Positions 41,206 to 51,768 of a stretch of DNA of 64,000 bases are shown here, one piece after another. Origin of the DNA: Chrysophaeum taylorii (lineage: Eukaryota; Sar; Pelagophyceae; Pelagomonadales; Pelagomonadaceae); NCBI GenBank assembly GCA_029834535.1, contig JAQMWT010000480.1:62001-126000 (forward strand). The letters run 5' to 3'. Numbering within the stretch: position 1 is the stretch's first letter; each line of letters begins with the position of its first letter. The notes under the pieces were generated by a model. That model searched no databases, was not told where the DNA came from, and was given only the letters and a program-made list of their open reading frames with translations. The position numbers were made by a program, and so were the translations under genes.

Positions 41206-42533
41206 CTATGACTGACCAGCTGCCCATTCGTCCGCCGAGACGAGCGAGTCGCCGTTGGTGTCCAAGTCGCGAAAGACGCCGTCGAATTGGGCCCGAGAGC
41301 CGTCTTGTTCGACGATGTACTGGGGCCTGCAAAAAAAATAAACACCGTCAGCAGCAGCAGCAGCATGAAAAAACGAAGAAGAAGCGCTCACAAGCCGAGC
41401 GTTGTCGCGAGGTGGATGTTGGCACGGAGGGCTTCGATAAAATCGTGTCTTGTGGCATGGCCGGTGCCTCTGCGATCGATGGCATCGAAGAGATCGATAG
41501 CCTGCGGCAATTCGAGGCCGAGAGCTCGGGGGTCAGGGGTCTCGAAGCGGAGGGAAACGGGGCGCGAGCGGGCCTCGAGGGCCTCCCTTAGAGAAGAAAT
41601 CCTGGTACATTGGTCCTGAATGCCGTCGACGGCGACCAGGACGTCGCCGAGATGGATATCGTCGTGCTCGCAGTCGTCGTCGAGAGACGCGACCTGAATC
41701 ATCGGAGTGCCTCGGAGCTCGCGCTTGGAGACGGCGAGTCCGAGGCCGAGGCGCTGGCGGTGGAATGCGCGTTCGTAAAGGTGATGATCGACGTCGTGTT
41801 CTTTCTCGTGCACGAGCGCGAGCGCGCGGGCGACGGCCGAGGGTCGGCCCTTCGGAGGCAGGCCGCCAAAAGTGAGGACGAGAGGACGCGGGCGGAGCCG
41901 AATGGTGTTGAGAATCGCACGCCAGACGTCGTCGGGGGCCTCGGCGGGTTTTCCGCGGATGGCGGCATCGAGGTCGAGGGCTTCGCCGTCGACGGCGCGC
42001 AGGACGACGCCGGGCTTTACGCCGGCGGCGGAGAGCGGGCTCGCTTTTCTGACCGAGCGCACGACAACAAAGTAGAGATCGAGTCGACGATTTCGCGCGA
42101 GCGACAGCGAGAAGCCGAGCTCGCGGCCGGAAAAGACGACGTCGACCGCTGGAGCGTCGTCGGCGACGGCGCGCCACGCGACGGGGTACGGCGTCTCGTT
42201 TCGCGGCGCGATCGCGACGACAACCCTCGAGGGATCGCCCGCCGCCGTCAGCCGCTCGAGGATCTCGGTCTTGAACTCTTCGTTCGTCGTGACGCGCCGC
42301 AGGCTCCGGCCGTTGAGGCCGACGAGGACGTCGCCTGCGCCAAATCGCCACGAAGCGGGCCCGATCTTGCCGTCGCACGCCGTCGTCAGCGCCACGAGCT
42401 TGGTCGCGCGCCCGCCGCGCGACAGCTCCTCGTCGTCTACGAGCGCGAGGCTCGCAGAAACGACATCGATCGACGCGAAGGTCGCCTCGACCCGCCGCCA
42501 CTTGGGGTTTGCCCATGCCGCCGCCGCCACCAT
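41206..42533 (-). CDS. PDZ-like and EF-hand protein
   Basis: Exons 42533-41392 and 41326-41206 join through a 65-nt intron (GTGAGCGC...TTTTTTTTGCAG) to give 420 residues. Two or three PDZ-like modules are suggested by LGFSLSLARNRRLDLYFVVV with SPLSAAGVKPGVVLRAVDG, and by LGLGLAVSKREL...DIHLGDVLVAVDGIQ. The C-terminus has an EF-hand-like pair: LFDAIDRRGTGHATRHDFIE, then VFRDLDTNGDSLVSADEW, which has a complete D-x-N-x-D...E loop. The splice falls between the two hands. A Ca2+-responsive scaffold is likely. The ATG at 42533 (MVAAAAWANPKWRRVE) is used because the longer frame lacks an ATG. Confidence 0.75.
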
Positions 42534-42780
42534 GGAAAAAAAACGGAGACCCCAACGGCACAAAAAGTGCGGTGGCGGCGAACGGTCCTCTGCGAGCGAG
42601 CGACGGCAACAAGGTCATCCACATCATCCCTCATCACAGCACCACCGCGGTCTGGGAGACGAGCGACACAGCACCCGCGGCACAAACAGTCGATGCCCAC
42701 AATTGAAACGCACGAGGTGGCTCGGCATCGTCATCCAAGAAAGTCTTGTCTGGCGCGCATCTACTTGAGAGACGAAAAAG

Positions 42781-43989
42781 ATGGCAGCGATGATGATGAA
42801 CATCTCGGGCACGACGCCCGTCGAGGACCCAGAATATCGGTACAAGATGCCGCGTCTCGTGGGCAAGGTTGAGGGGCGCGGGAACGGAATCAAGACGGCG
42901 ATTCCGAACATGACGCAGGTCGCGGCGGCGCTGCACCGCCCGGCGGGCGAGGTGACGAAGTTTTTCGGGTGCGAGTTGGGGGCGCAGACGACGTGGACGG
43001 AGGAGACCGAGCGGGCGATCGTGAACGGCGCGCACACGACGCAAGTGCTCCAGGACAAGCTTTCGATTTACATCGAAAAGTTTGTCTTGTGTCCGTCGTG
43101 TCGCCTGCCCGAGACGTCGTACAAGATCAAGAACGACATGATCTACCACCAGTGCGTCGCGTGCGGGTTTCGCGGGTCGGTCGACATGCAGCACAAGTTA
43201 ACGACCTTCATCCTCAAGAGCCACAAACTCGAAAAAAAGGCGCGGGAGAAGGACAAGAAGAAGAGCAAGGGCGAGGACGACGACGGTCGCAAGAAGAAGA
43301 AGAAGCAACAGCAGCAGCACAAGGACGGCGGCAAGGCCGAGCTGACCGACGCCGAAAAGGCCGAAAAGAAGCGGAAGAAGAAGGAAAAGGCCGAAAAACT
43401 CGTGGCCGCCGCTGAGGACGCCGAGGCCGCCGACGCCTCGGAGGACGAGGACGCGGTCGACGACACGGGCGCGCTCGATTCGGCCATCAACGGCCTCCGC
43501 GCCTTCGTCTCGAAGAGCCCCGAGCCCGTCGCGACCATGTCGGAGGTTCGCGCCGTCCAGACCTTTTGCGCGCTCCCCCGCACCGAGCGCGCCTACATTC
43601 TTGTGGCGGCGTTGTTTGGGGACGGCGACGCTTCCGCCGCTCTCTCGCCCGACGCCAAGGCCCTGGCTATTCTCTCCGCGCTCAAGTCCGACTCGGGACC
43701 CATGGCGCTCATCGGCGGCTTCGAAAAGCTTGCCGCCGTCGACCACGAATCCCTCCAATCAAAGTTCCCCATCATCCTCAAGAAACTTTACGACGCCGAC
43801 GTCCTCGAGGAACAGGCTATACTCGACTGGCACCGGGCGGACCACGTCGACCGCGACGTCCATCTTCCCGACGCGGTCGATGACGACATGCACCAAAAGC
43901 TTCTCAAGGCCACTGACCCCTTCATCACTTGGCTCAAGGAAGCCGAAGAGGACGGTGAAGAGGACGGTGAAGACGACGACGAAGATTAG
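42781..43989 (+). CDS. EIF5: Translation initiation factor eIF5
   Basis: 402 residues, intronless. The N-terminus YRYKMPRLVGKVEGRGNGIK matches eIF5, including the arginine needed for eIF2 GTPase activation. FFGCELGAQTTW and LCPSCRLPE...YHQCVACGFRG form the C-x2-C...C-x2-C zinc ribbon. A Lys/Glu-rich linker leads to the C-terminal W2/HEAT domain (EVRAVQTFCALPRTERAYIL, LYDADVLEEQAILDW) and a final acidic box that binds eIF2-beta and eIF3. It acts in the 43S complex at start-codon recognition. It is divergent from the PDZ gene with 247 bp between starts. Confidence 0.95.
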   Translation: MAAMMMNISGTTPVEDPEYRYKMPRLVGKVEGRGNGIKTAIPNMTQVAAALHRPAGEVTKFFGCELGAQTTWTEETERAIVNGAHTTQVLQDKLSIYIEKFVLCPSCRLPETSYKIKNDMIYHQCVACGFRGSVDMQHKLTTFILKSHKLEKKAREKDKKKSKGEDDDGRKKKKKQQQQHKDGGKAELTDAEKAEKKRKKKEKAEKLVAAAEDAEAADASEDEDAVDDTGALDSAINGLRAFVSKSPEPVATMSEVRAVQTFCALPRTERAYILVAALFGDGDASAALSPDAKALAILSALKSDSGPMALIGGFEKLAAVDHESLQSKFPIILKKLYDADVLEEQAILDWHRADHVDRDVHLPDAVDDDMHQKLLKATDPFITWLKEAEEDGEEDGEDDDED

Positions 43990-44549
43990 ATTGATATCGC
44001 CCCGTCTTCCTCTTTGCGATCTTCATCCACGCCCCCCCCCTGCTTCAGGGTTTGTTGCTGCTTTGTCTTCTTTTCAAATAGCCTTGTCTCTTGTGCTTCG
44101 CTATGTCCCAAGCCTCTCATTGTCCGTCTGTCTGTCTGTCTGTCTGTCTTTCTCAAGAATATTCGACCGCAGATCCCCGCTGCACCCGCGAACCCTCCCG
44201 CGCCAACTAAAGAAGCACCTTCCAGCCTCACTATATTAAAGCAGACCGACCCTCCCGTGGGGGATTTATGGGGCCGGCGGCGCCTTCCTCGGATTGCGGC
44301 TGCTGCCTTCGTTTTCTCGTGGTACGACGGACAGTGTGTCTTTCTATATGTAAATGAGTACGGTGGTAAAGATCGCTAGAGGGGGGAAGGGGGCAACGGC
44401 TCTGCCTCCCGGCCTTTTTTTTTGTCGCGCATTGTATGTATGCTTGTTGTACACCCGCTTTTTTTCGTGTGCACAAACAACAACGGGAGCAGAACAAAGA
44501 TCCCGGTGGAGCGGGCTGGCGGGCGGGCGGGTGCGGAAAAACAAACGAC
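43990..44549. other. Intergenic with (GTCT)n microsatellite
   Basis: Convergent 3' ends of eIF5 and the lectin gene. A GTCTGTCT tract lies at 44124-44150, and C-, T- and G-rich runs are frequent. No gene supported. Confidence 0.45.
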
Positions 44550-46412
44550 TCAGAGCATCGCCCGCTCCGTAATCTCAACGTCGTCTGCCACGATGAGATG
44601 GTTGTCTTCGGAGTGTCGATCAAACAATATCGCGGTCGGAACGAATCGCGTGTAGGCTCGGCGGACGCGGTCGCGTTCTCTGTAGCAGACGCAGGCGACG
44701 AGACCGGAGCACAAGAGCGCGAATAGAACGGAAAGCGTCACGACCAGCGCAGATGGCGGCCCCGGGCGGTCGTCATCCGTCAGATCGCCAACCAGATCTT
44801 CGCAGCTCTCAACCTCGTTGGCGTCGTTTAGGATACCCGGGGCATCGACGGCGATGGCCAACAGGAACGCGTCGTCTTGGTCGTAGCAAACACACCTGCG
44901 GATGGATAGTAGTCGTAATCGAGAGACACGAAAAACGCACTGGCTGATGCAACAACAGGCGTCATCAGACGGATCGGCGTAGCTCGCGGCGAGCGGGTAG
45001 TCGAAGGTGTTGGCGCAATGGTCCCAACACTCGCGCGTCGTCTTACCGGCGTTCGACGAGGCTCGGTAATCGACCTCGGAGCACGTCTCGTGATCTTCGA
45101 CCACGCCACTCCTGCAGCGGACCGCAGAACGCGTCGCGTAGACGAGCGCCGCGTTCGCCGCCGCGGTCTCGTCGTCGATGTCGTCGTCGTCGTCGCAGAG
45201 CTTTACGTCGTTGGCGTCGTTCGATGGGCCGGGGAGGTCGTCGGCGATGGCCATTTTCGTGCCGTCCTCTTCCTCGTAGCACGCGCAGGCCGTAACACAG
45301 CAGCATTGGTTATCGGCCGGCACGCCGTAGGCCGCCGCGACGCGCAGAGGGTAATTCGCTTGGCAATAATTCCAGCACTGGTACCAGGGGTCGACTTGGG
45401 CGTACGCGAGTTCGAAGCAAAGCTCGCCGTCGTCCAAGTCGTCCCGGCGCGCGCAGCTCACCCCCGCGTAGCGTCGAAACGACGCGACGACCGCATCGTC
45501 GTAGGTTGCCTGGGCGCACGATTCCGCCGATTCGTTGGGGCAGCACCGCGTCTCGTCGGCGGCGCAACAGCATTCGACCCAGGCGCGCTCGTCGGCGGCG
45601 GCGACGGCGTCGCACGCGGTCCGTTCGACGGCTACGCGATCCGCGTCGAACAACGAGGTGTCGTAGTACCCGTAGCGCGCGCAATACGTTTCGAGGGCCT
45701 GCACGTCGCAATACTGTATCTCGCTCGCATCGTTGAAGGGGCCCGGGTTGTCGGTCGCGATCGCCGTCCTCGCGCCGATAACGTCTCGCTCGAGGCACGA
45801 GCACCGCGTCGAGCAGCAGCAGGTCGAGTTCGCGGGCGAGTAGGTGGCCACCGCGAGAGAAAAAGGGTAAGAAGACTCGCAACTCGCCCAGCACGAATCC
45901 GCTGCCAACGACCCAGAAGAAGGAGCCATCGTCGTGCACATCACGCCGTCGTCGAAGCTCGGGTCCGCGCGACACGCGGCGTCGTCCACCCTCGCGAACG
46001 CGTCGCCGGACGCGTCGTCAATCGGCGTCTCGCAGGCGTAGGGCACGTGCAACGCGCAGAGATCGTCAATCCAACACTCGACATCAGCCGAGAGCAGCAG
46101 ACAGTCGGCTCCGGCGGCAAAGTTTGTCGGACCTCCTTCGCACCACGCCGCGAACCCTCCCTCGTCGAGTCGTTCCCTATCGACGATCCATAACCAATCG
46201 CCTTCGGTTCCTTTATCCTGAGCGCCGAGCCACAGCGACACGTAGCCCCGCGACTTGGCGAGCCGAATCAGCGCGTCGTTGGCGTCGTTATCCCGCACCT
46301 TCGCGAGCTCCCCCCCTTTTTCGCGACAGTGATCGCGGGCCTTGTTCCATGGCTTGGCAGAGTGAACATCATACCGCACGAGTCCCACCTGCGTCCTAGG
46401 CTATTTATTTAT

Positions 46413-46445
<33 letters not shown>

Positions 46446-46518
46446 ACGAGATTTTTTTTGCTCCACCAACCTCCTCTGCCGCAACCGATGCGGCATAGCC
46501 CAAGAAGAAGAACAACAT
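44550..46518 (-). CDS. Type I membrane protein: C-type lectin domain plus Cys-rich repeats
   Basis: Exons 46518-46471, 46388-44941 and 44895-44550 give 613 residues. Introns are 82 nt (with a GATA microsatellite) and 45 nt (donor GTGCGT). The first exon encodes the signal peptide MLFFFLGYAASVAAEE. The second starts in frame with a C-type lectin domain: WNKARDHCREKGGELAKVRD, LWLGAQDKGTEGDWLWIVD, CLLL...CWIDDLCALHVPYAC. Three Cys-rich modules follow (CW-x2-C-x3-YP-x3-A-x2-Y...CCC-x3-C-x-C...AIA-x-D-x-PG-x-x-NDA-x-x-V-x-x-C), with a further cysteine-dense stretch between the first two. A membrane span (LVVTLSVLFALLCSGLVACV) and a short basic tail close the protein. It is probably a surface receptor or adhesion protein; the ligand is unknown. 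Confidence 0.8.
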
Positions 46519-46610
46519 GACGTTCCGTTTCGTTACTTACTACTCTCCCACTCGTCAGTCAACGTCAAGCGAAACTACAAAAATGGGGGGGGGGAGATCC
46601 ATCCGAACCA

Positions 46611-47378
46611 TCACATCGCCTTTTCGCGGTCGATGCTGCGTCTGGTCCGGAATTTGCCGTTCCCAACGTTGATCCATACGTGGCCCGAGCTGCCAAATCC
46701 CGGTCCGCCGTGCCAGTCGACGCTCTGTTCGGGGTCGGCCTTCCGTTGCCGCAGCTCGTCGACCGCGGCATTGATGCTGCGCTTGGACGTCACGATATTG
46801 CCCGAAGAAGAAGAAGAAGAAAAAGTCTCGCGGGGGTGTGTGGTTTGCGGCGTGTCATCCGGTTCCTCATCAGGGGGCGGCGGGGGTTCGTCGCGCTGCT
46901 CTTGCGGCGGTGGTGGCGGCGGTGGCAAGTCGACGTTGGTCGTCGTCGTCGTCGTCGTCTCAGGCGGAACCTCGACCTCGGGGTCGCATTGCCGCGTCTC
47001 GCTGCTCTTGGGGTCGCTTCGACGCTTCTTGCGCGTCGACGTGGTGGGCTGTGCCTTTCGGCGACGGTAGTCGTGTTGCCGCGGAAGTCGCTGAAACGCG
47101 TCTGCAAAGGTCTGTGCTCGACGACGGCTCACCATCTCTTCGACGCCGTCGGGGGCCCAGGCGACGACGACGCCGCGGTCCTCGACGCGCACAACAGTCC
47201 CACGGAGATGCTCGCGCCCACACTTCATCGCCTCTCTCACGGCACAACGCCGCATCACCTCGGTCCCAGGTTCGAGGGGCACTTCTCCCTCCACGATCGA
47301 CGAGCGGCGCGGCGTCGCTTTCGACACGGCGCGCGCCTTCTTCCCTCTGCTCGCGCTCCTTTTCGCCGAGTTGTTCAT
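46611..47378 (-). CDS. Hypothetical low-complexity nuclear-type protein
   Basis: 255 residues from the ATG at 47378 (MNNSAKRSASRGKKARAVSK). Residues about 35-85 (GTEVMRRCAVREAMKCGREH, LRGTVVRVEDRGVVVAWAPD) have the look of a small SH3/KOW-like barrel. The middle is Pro-, Thr- and Glu-rich, and the C-terminal GGPGFGSSGHVWINVGNGKF is glycine-rich. I do not recognise a family. The basic N-terminus suggests nuclear location. Confidence 0.45.
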   Translation of the reverse strand: MNNSAKRSASRGKKARAVSKATPRRSSIVEGEVPLEPGTEVMRRCAVREAMKCGREHLRGTVVRVEDRGVVVAWAPDGVEEMVSRRRAQTFADAFQRLPRQHDYRRRKAQPTTSTRKKRRSDPKSSETRQCDPEVEVPPETTTTTTTNVDLPPPPPPPQEQRDEPPPPPDEEPDDTPQTTHPRETFSSSSSSGNIVTSKRSINAAVDELRQRKADPEQSVDWHGGPGFGSSGHVWINVGNGKFRTRRSIDREKAM

Positions 47379-48061
47379 GGGACACCTTCTTCACGCGCAA
47401 CAGCAACGGTCTGAAAAGCCAACGGTCTAGTACCGTTGAACAACAACAACAAGTGGGGAGCTAGTAGGGCGGCAGGCGGCGGCATAATATGCACGCGCTG
47501 ACACTGCAAATGCCCCGAGGCGACATTATGGATGGAGTCTGCCTCCCGCACTCCACCAAAACGCACAATCATACGAGACACCCCCCGTTGAGCTTTGCTG
47601 AGCTGCTTTCGTTCGCTCGGGCACTCTCTACGTCGTTCTCGCCCGTTATGGCGAGCTTAGTGCCGATCACGACACACCGTGGTGAGTGTTGCCAGCCTGA
47701 GTTCGAAAATCGGCACTGCTTCATCTGCTTAGCCCCTTGAGCGCTCCTTGGTTTGCCCTCCTTTCGTTCTTTCTTTCTTCCTATTCGCCTCCCGAGCGGG
47801 CCGGTTGGCAGCCGGAACGTTCGCGGCGGGACGGGATATGGCCGGGGGGGGCGCAGACGGAAGGTTATCGACGAGTTGGTTGTCAGTCCCATCGCGGTCT
47901 CCTCGTCGCATGGCGACAAGCTTGATGGTCACTCTCCGCCGACCGACCTTTCGGCGCTCCTCGTCTACAGGCCCGTGATTCCGGACTGGCTCGTGTCGGT
48001 CCGGCCTGGCTCCCATTGCTCGGGAGAGGTCTGAAGTTAGTAGTTTAGTTCGTTAGTTCTT
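47379..48061. other. Intergenic, no supported gene
   Basis: A minus-strand frame at 47729-48016 is basic and lacks domain signal. No repeat recognised. It holds the promoter side of the preceding gene and the 3' end of the NSUN gene. Confidence 0.4.
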
Positions 48062-49075
48062 CTAGTCTTCCACGCTATGCCTCCTGGCCGTCGCTTCATC
48101 ACCTCCATCATCAGATTCCTCTGCTGCGAGGACGGTCCAGTAAAGCGGGCCGTAGGGCGTCGTGTCAGGAAGCATCATGGCGCCATAGGAGGTGCGCTCG
48201 GCCCCAGCGGCGACGGAATCTCGTGGGAGGTTGGCAAGCGGGTCGTCGACGCGCAAGCGCCGGCCCGTCGATTTGTGAACCTTGTTAAGGAACTTGTCGA
48301 CGACGTCGTCGTTTTGGCCGGGTGCGATAGAACACGTGCAGTAGACGAGGCGGCCGCGAGGACCGAGCGCGACGACTGCGCCCCGCAGGATCGCTAGCTG
48401 GAGCTTTGCATCGCGCTTCACGCGCGACGCCGACCAGTGATCGGAGGCACCGTGGACGAAGTAGCGCTCGCCACTGCAGGGCGCGTCGACCAGGATCTTG
48501 TCGAAAGCGAACGGCAGCGTCCGGAAGGCGCGCCGGTCGGTCGCGTCGATGCCCGCGACGGCGACGTGAAGGCCCGCCTGGTCGAGTCGCTGGGCTCGAG
48601 GGACGTCGCGCGCTTCTAGGAGTGGACGACCCGGCAAGTACGTCTCGAGCACACGTCGCAGGCGAGTCCTGCGGGCCGCAACCTTCTCGTTCGCAATCAA
48701 CGCGCCCCCTCCATCACGGAGCTGACCAGCGAGCACCAGCGCCTTGCCTCCGGGGGCCGCGCACAAGTCGAGGACGCGATCGCCCGCAACGGGAGCGACG
48801 GCGAGCGCCGCGAGCGCCGACGCTCCATCGAGCGCGTAGTGCGAGCTACGGTTCCCGCCACGAAGTAGCGTCGTCCCGCCGCGCCGGACGAGCAGGCTGC
48901 ACCCCGAGTGTCGCGTCACCTCCCATCCATCGCCGACCAACGCCCCGTCGCGAGAAGTGAAGGGATTGACCCAAGCAACGTGGCGCCTCGGCTCTGCCAA
49001 CCCGCGTCGAATATTCTCCCATCGGGATCCAAAGATAGGCGAGAAGAAGGCGTCGAGTGCTTCGAGACGGTGCAT
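48062..49075 (-). CDS. NSUN-family RNA cytosine-C5 methyltransferase (NSUN3/4-like)
   Basis: 337 residues from the ATG at 49075. GDRVLDLCAAPGGKALVLAG is the SAM-binding motif I. FDKILVDAPCSGERYFVHGA carries the motif IV cysteine that releases product, and RLVYCTCSIAPGQNDDVVDK has the motif VI catalytic cysteine. KRDAKLQLAILRGAVVALGP is the helix between them. There is no PUA domain, and the overall size matches NSUN3/NSUN4, which modify mitochondrial tRNA or rRNA. An extra upstream exon is possible: a frame just before the start ends in a splice-like site. RNA substrate and compartment are inferred. Confidence 0.9.
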   Translation of the reverse strand: MHRLEALDAFFSPIFGSRWENIRRGLAEPRRHVAWVNPFTSRDGALVGDGWEVTRHSGCSLLVRRGGTTLLRGGNRSSHYALDGASALAALAVAPVAGDRVLDLCAAPGGKALVLAGQLRDGGGALIANEKVAARRTRLRRVLETYLPGRPLLEARDVPRAQRLDQAGLHVAVAGIDATDRRAFRTLPFAFDKILVDAPCSGERYFVHGASDHWSASRVKRDAKLQLAILRGAVVALGPRGRLVYCTCSIAPGQNDDVVDKFLNKVHKSTGRRLRVDDPLANLPRDSVAAGAERTSYGAMMLPDTTPYGPLYWTVLAAEESDDGGDEATARRHSVED

Positions 49076-49732
49076 CCTTCAGACACGAGGGTCCGCTGCG
49101 TAGCGCTGCGCTGTCTAGATAGCGCTGTTGATCCAGCTCCCGTTTTGTAGCCACGCCTCACACCAACCGCCGTTTCCGTGGGCGCCCAACACTATACGTT
49201 TCACAGTGGACTGCAAAGGCTGCGCTTTCCAGCACCGCTTCGTGAGCATATGCCCACGTGGGGGCGGGTTTTTTAGGGGAGGGGTGGAAAGGGTAGACGA
49301 GCTCCAAAACGAGAGTCCGAGTTTCGGAATCGAGCGTGCGGGGCACAGATAGATGCAATTAGAACGAAATTGATCGTAGCTTCAATCATAGCGTGCGCGC
49401 ACTGCGGGGCGGTGGCATGCGATAGCGGAACTAGCGGAGGCACTACTATCGAAGGTCGGAGGCATGCACTCGATGCGCAGCGCCCGATCGCATCAGGGCC
49501 TGACATCCAATTAGGGGAGTCTATAGGCTACAGCACGATGTCGACAAACGCGACCATTCGCACCGAAATGAGCCAGCACAAACAGGCGTAAAATGATGTG
49601 CTCGTGCTCGAAGAAAGGACATAATCCCGACCATTGACTGCGACGACTCCGCAAATGTCGTCGCATTCGCGCACGAGAGGGGAGAGATAGACGTCCGAGA
49701 TCCCTCGGGAAAAGAGTGCGTAAAGTCGGGTA
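49076..49732. other. Intergenic, no supported gene
   Basis: Short frames only. No repeat or RNA signature recognised. Confidence 0.4.
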
Positions 49733-50125
49733 CTAATCGGTTAAAAAACGAAAGAGTTCGTCATCGATGTCGGTTTCGAAATTCAAACAGGGCGCGCCTT
49801 CAAGCGAAGGCCCCGGCGGCGCGGAGACAGGGTCGTCGCCTTCAAAAATCGTCTGATCCGTCTTGCGCAGGAGCATCTCACGATGCAATGACATGTGCAA
49901 GTCCATCTCCAAATGTATTGATCTCGCGTCTCCGTTGCGTAGCCCTTGCGTCGCGGTGTTCATTGCTGTTACTGTGCCACCGCCGCCGCCGCCGCCGCCG
50001 CCGCCAGAATTCTGCAGATCTCGAAGCGCGTTCCGTCCCGTCAACGCGCCGGCGTGATCTTGCCGAAGTCCGTCGCCACAGCTCATAGCCAACATGTTTA
50101 TCGCCCCCCTGCGCGCTTGTTTCAC
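49733..50125 (-). CDS. Acidic-ended frame, possible last exon of the GARP factor
   Basis: A minus-strand frame of up to 130 residues with a (Gly)10 run and the acidic, aromatic end NFETDIDDELFRFLTD, typical of a transactivation tail. It lies 400 bp downstream of the GARP-factor exons on the same strand. It may be that gene's terminal exon or a small separate gene. The Met codons MLAMSCGDG are present but have no support as starts. Confidence 0.35.
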   Translation of the reverse strand: MKQARRGAINMLAMSCGDGLRQDHAGALTGRNALRDLQNSGGGGGGGGGGTVTAMNTATQGLRNGDARSIHLEMDLHMSLHREMLLRKTDQTIFEGDDPVSAPPGPSLEGAPCLNFETDIDDELFRFLTD

Positions 50126-50524
50126 ACATCACAATCGGAGTACGCAACTCACGCCGTGACCGAACTCGACACAGACGACGGGAGCTCGATCTCGTCGTTC
50201 CGGACAGTCACGCCTACGCCAAATCGTCATTCGAGAGCACGATATACACACCGATTGACGCACGAGCAGTCGGTCGCGGCGTCGTTGCCCGTCTCGGTAA
50301 CGGCGGCCCTCGAGCGCAGACGGTCGCCTAATCGCTCGTAAGCACCGAGGCCACTCCGAGGTCCGCGCACACCTTGACGACAGGACTCGATACCGAGAGC
50401 TTGGTGCTGGCGGATGTGGTGGTGGCGTCATGGTCGTTGTCAGATGGCGGAACGATCCCACCGGTGGACGCCTGGGTTTGAGTCAAAGGAGATGACCGTA
50501 GAAGGTCGGGCGAGCCCCTCACGA

Positions 50525-51768
50525 TCAATTGCGCCACGCCGCGAGAGGGTGGCGGCGGAGAAGCTCGGCGTTGTTGGTTGTGGTGATGATGGCGGTGCCC
50601 GCCTTGGCGCGGTGCCTGGTAGCCAACGACGTGGAAGTCGTCTCCGTGTCCTTGTCTACGAAAGACGCGATCAACCAGCAAGAGGGCTTATCGCACCGTA
50701 GTTGCGGCTGCTCTTGGCGGTGGTGGTGGTGGTGAAAGCTCGAGATAGGAGCGGGGTGATGACGCGGCGGGTTCTGCGCCAAGTCTGGAGGTAGCGCCCT
50801 CTCGTTCACCATGCAGTCATCCTCTCGTCTTCGCAGGTCGATGCCAATCTGGCTGCAGGCAGAGTTTCGACTCGCGCCTAAATCGAGGTCCGGGCGAGTC
50901 GCGGTTTCGACCGCACTTCTGATGGCGGCGACGAGCTCGCGCTGATGTTCAATCGTGGCACGCAGCCGACCCTGAAAGCGCCGAAGGAGCTCGTCGCTCT
51001 GGAGAGCTATTTCGACCTGGCGCCGCGCGATGGCGACACTCCGCGCAAACACCTCGTTCGCGGTGTCGACAAACATCTCGTCTTCGACGCTTTCCGGTCG
51101 ACTAGACCGCGCCGAGGCGTCCGAGGGAGCGACGACCATTTTTACCTCGGAGCCGTCGGGGGAGCTCGCGAGCACTGTAGCCGCGTCTCGAGGTCGCTTC
51201 ATCAGCGGTTGTTGCGCTTTCTTCGAAGAATTCTCCTTCTTGCCGCCGCACAAAGCGTCGGTCGAACTAGCACTCCCCTCGGCCCCCGGCGGCCTGCGTC
51301 GAGCGACTCAAGTCGTAACGACTCGCGCTCACCGCGAACCGTGGCTGACGCCCCTTGTCGTTCGGTAGCGACCGAGGAGCCTCTCGATGGAATCGATGTC
51401 GACGCCCGGCCGAGTGATGGTCCCAATCTGGAGACAAGTTGGCCGAGACGCACGCGACTCGCGACGTACGATCGTTTGCGCGGACGAGCAACGCAAGCCG
51501 ACGTCAAAAACCGCCGACACGAACTTGGCGTGAAGCATGTCAGGCCACACAAACCGCCGCTTCTTCCTGCGAGCGCGAGCGTGACAGCGGGCCAAAAACA
51601 CTCGACACCGGGGTCGTGCGAATTCTCGTTTTGGGCTTTGTCCGCGCCGCCTTTCTCACCGTCGAGTTTCCGCTTACCGCCGCGTTGCGCCTTGACGTCC
51701 CCTTTCGAGCCGCGTTCCACTCTGACGGCCCGCCCTTTTTCGTTGGCTCCGCCCTCGGTGCTGCCCAT
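50525..51768 (-). CDS. GARP/SHAQKYF-type Myb transcription factor, multi-exon
   Basis: The start is the ATG at 51768 (MGSTEGGANEKGRAVRVERG). Exon 2 (from about 51562) encodes KRRFVWPDMLHAKFVSAVFD. A 42-nt intron (51428-51469, GTACGT...TCTCCAG) splits the DNA-binding domain. Exon 3 gives TITRPGVDIDSIERLLGRYR, which aligns with the LT-x-x-x-V-x-SHLQKYR half of GARP domains. A 39-nt intron (51294-51332) leads to exon 4, with MKRPRDAATVLASSPDG and helical LRATIEHQRELVAAIRSAVE. The tail is His/Pro-rich. The first intron is uncertain (about 51563-51606), and more exons may follow after 50700. Plant and algal GARP factors control development, light and nutrient responses. Confidence 0.6.

Noticed and set aside
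45018-46193. Plus-strand frame of 391 residues opposite the lectin gene
   Set aside because: Arg/Val/Gly-rich antisense shadow. The minus strand has the lectin fold, conserved cysteines and a matching signal-peptide exon.
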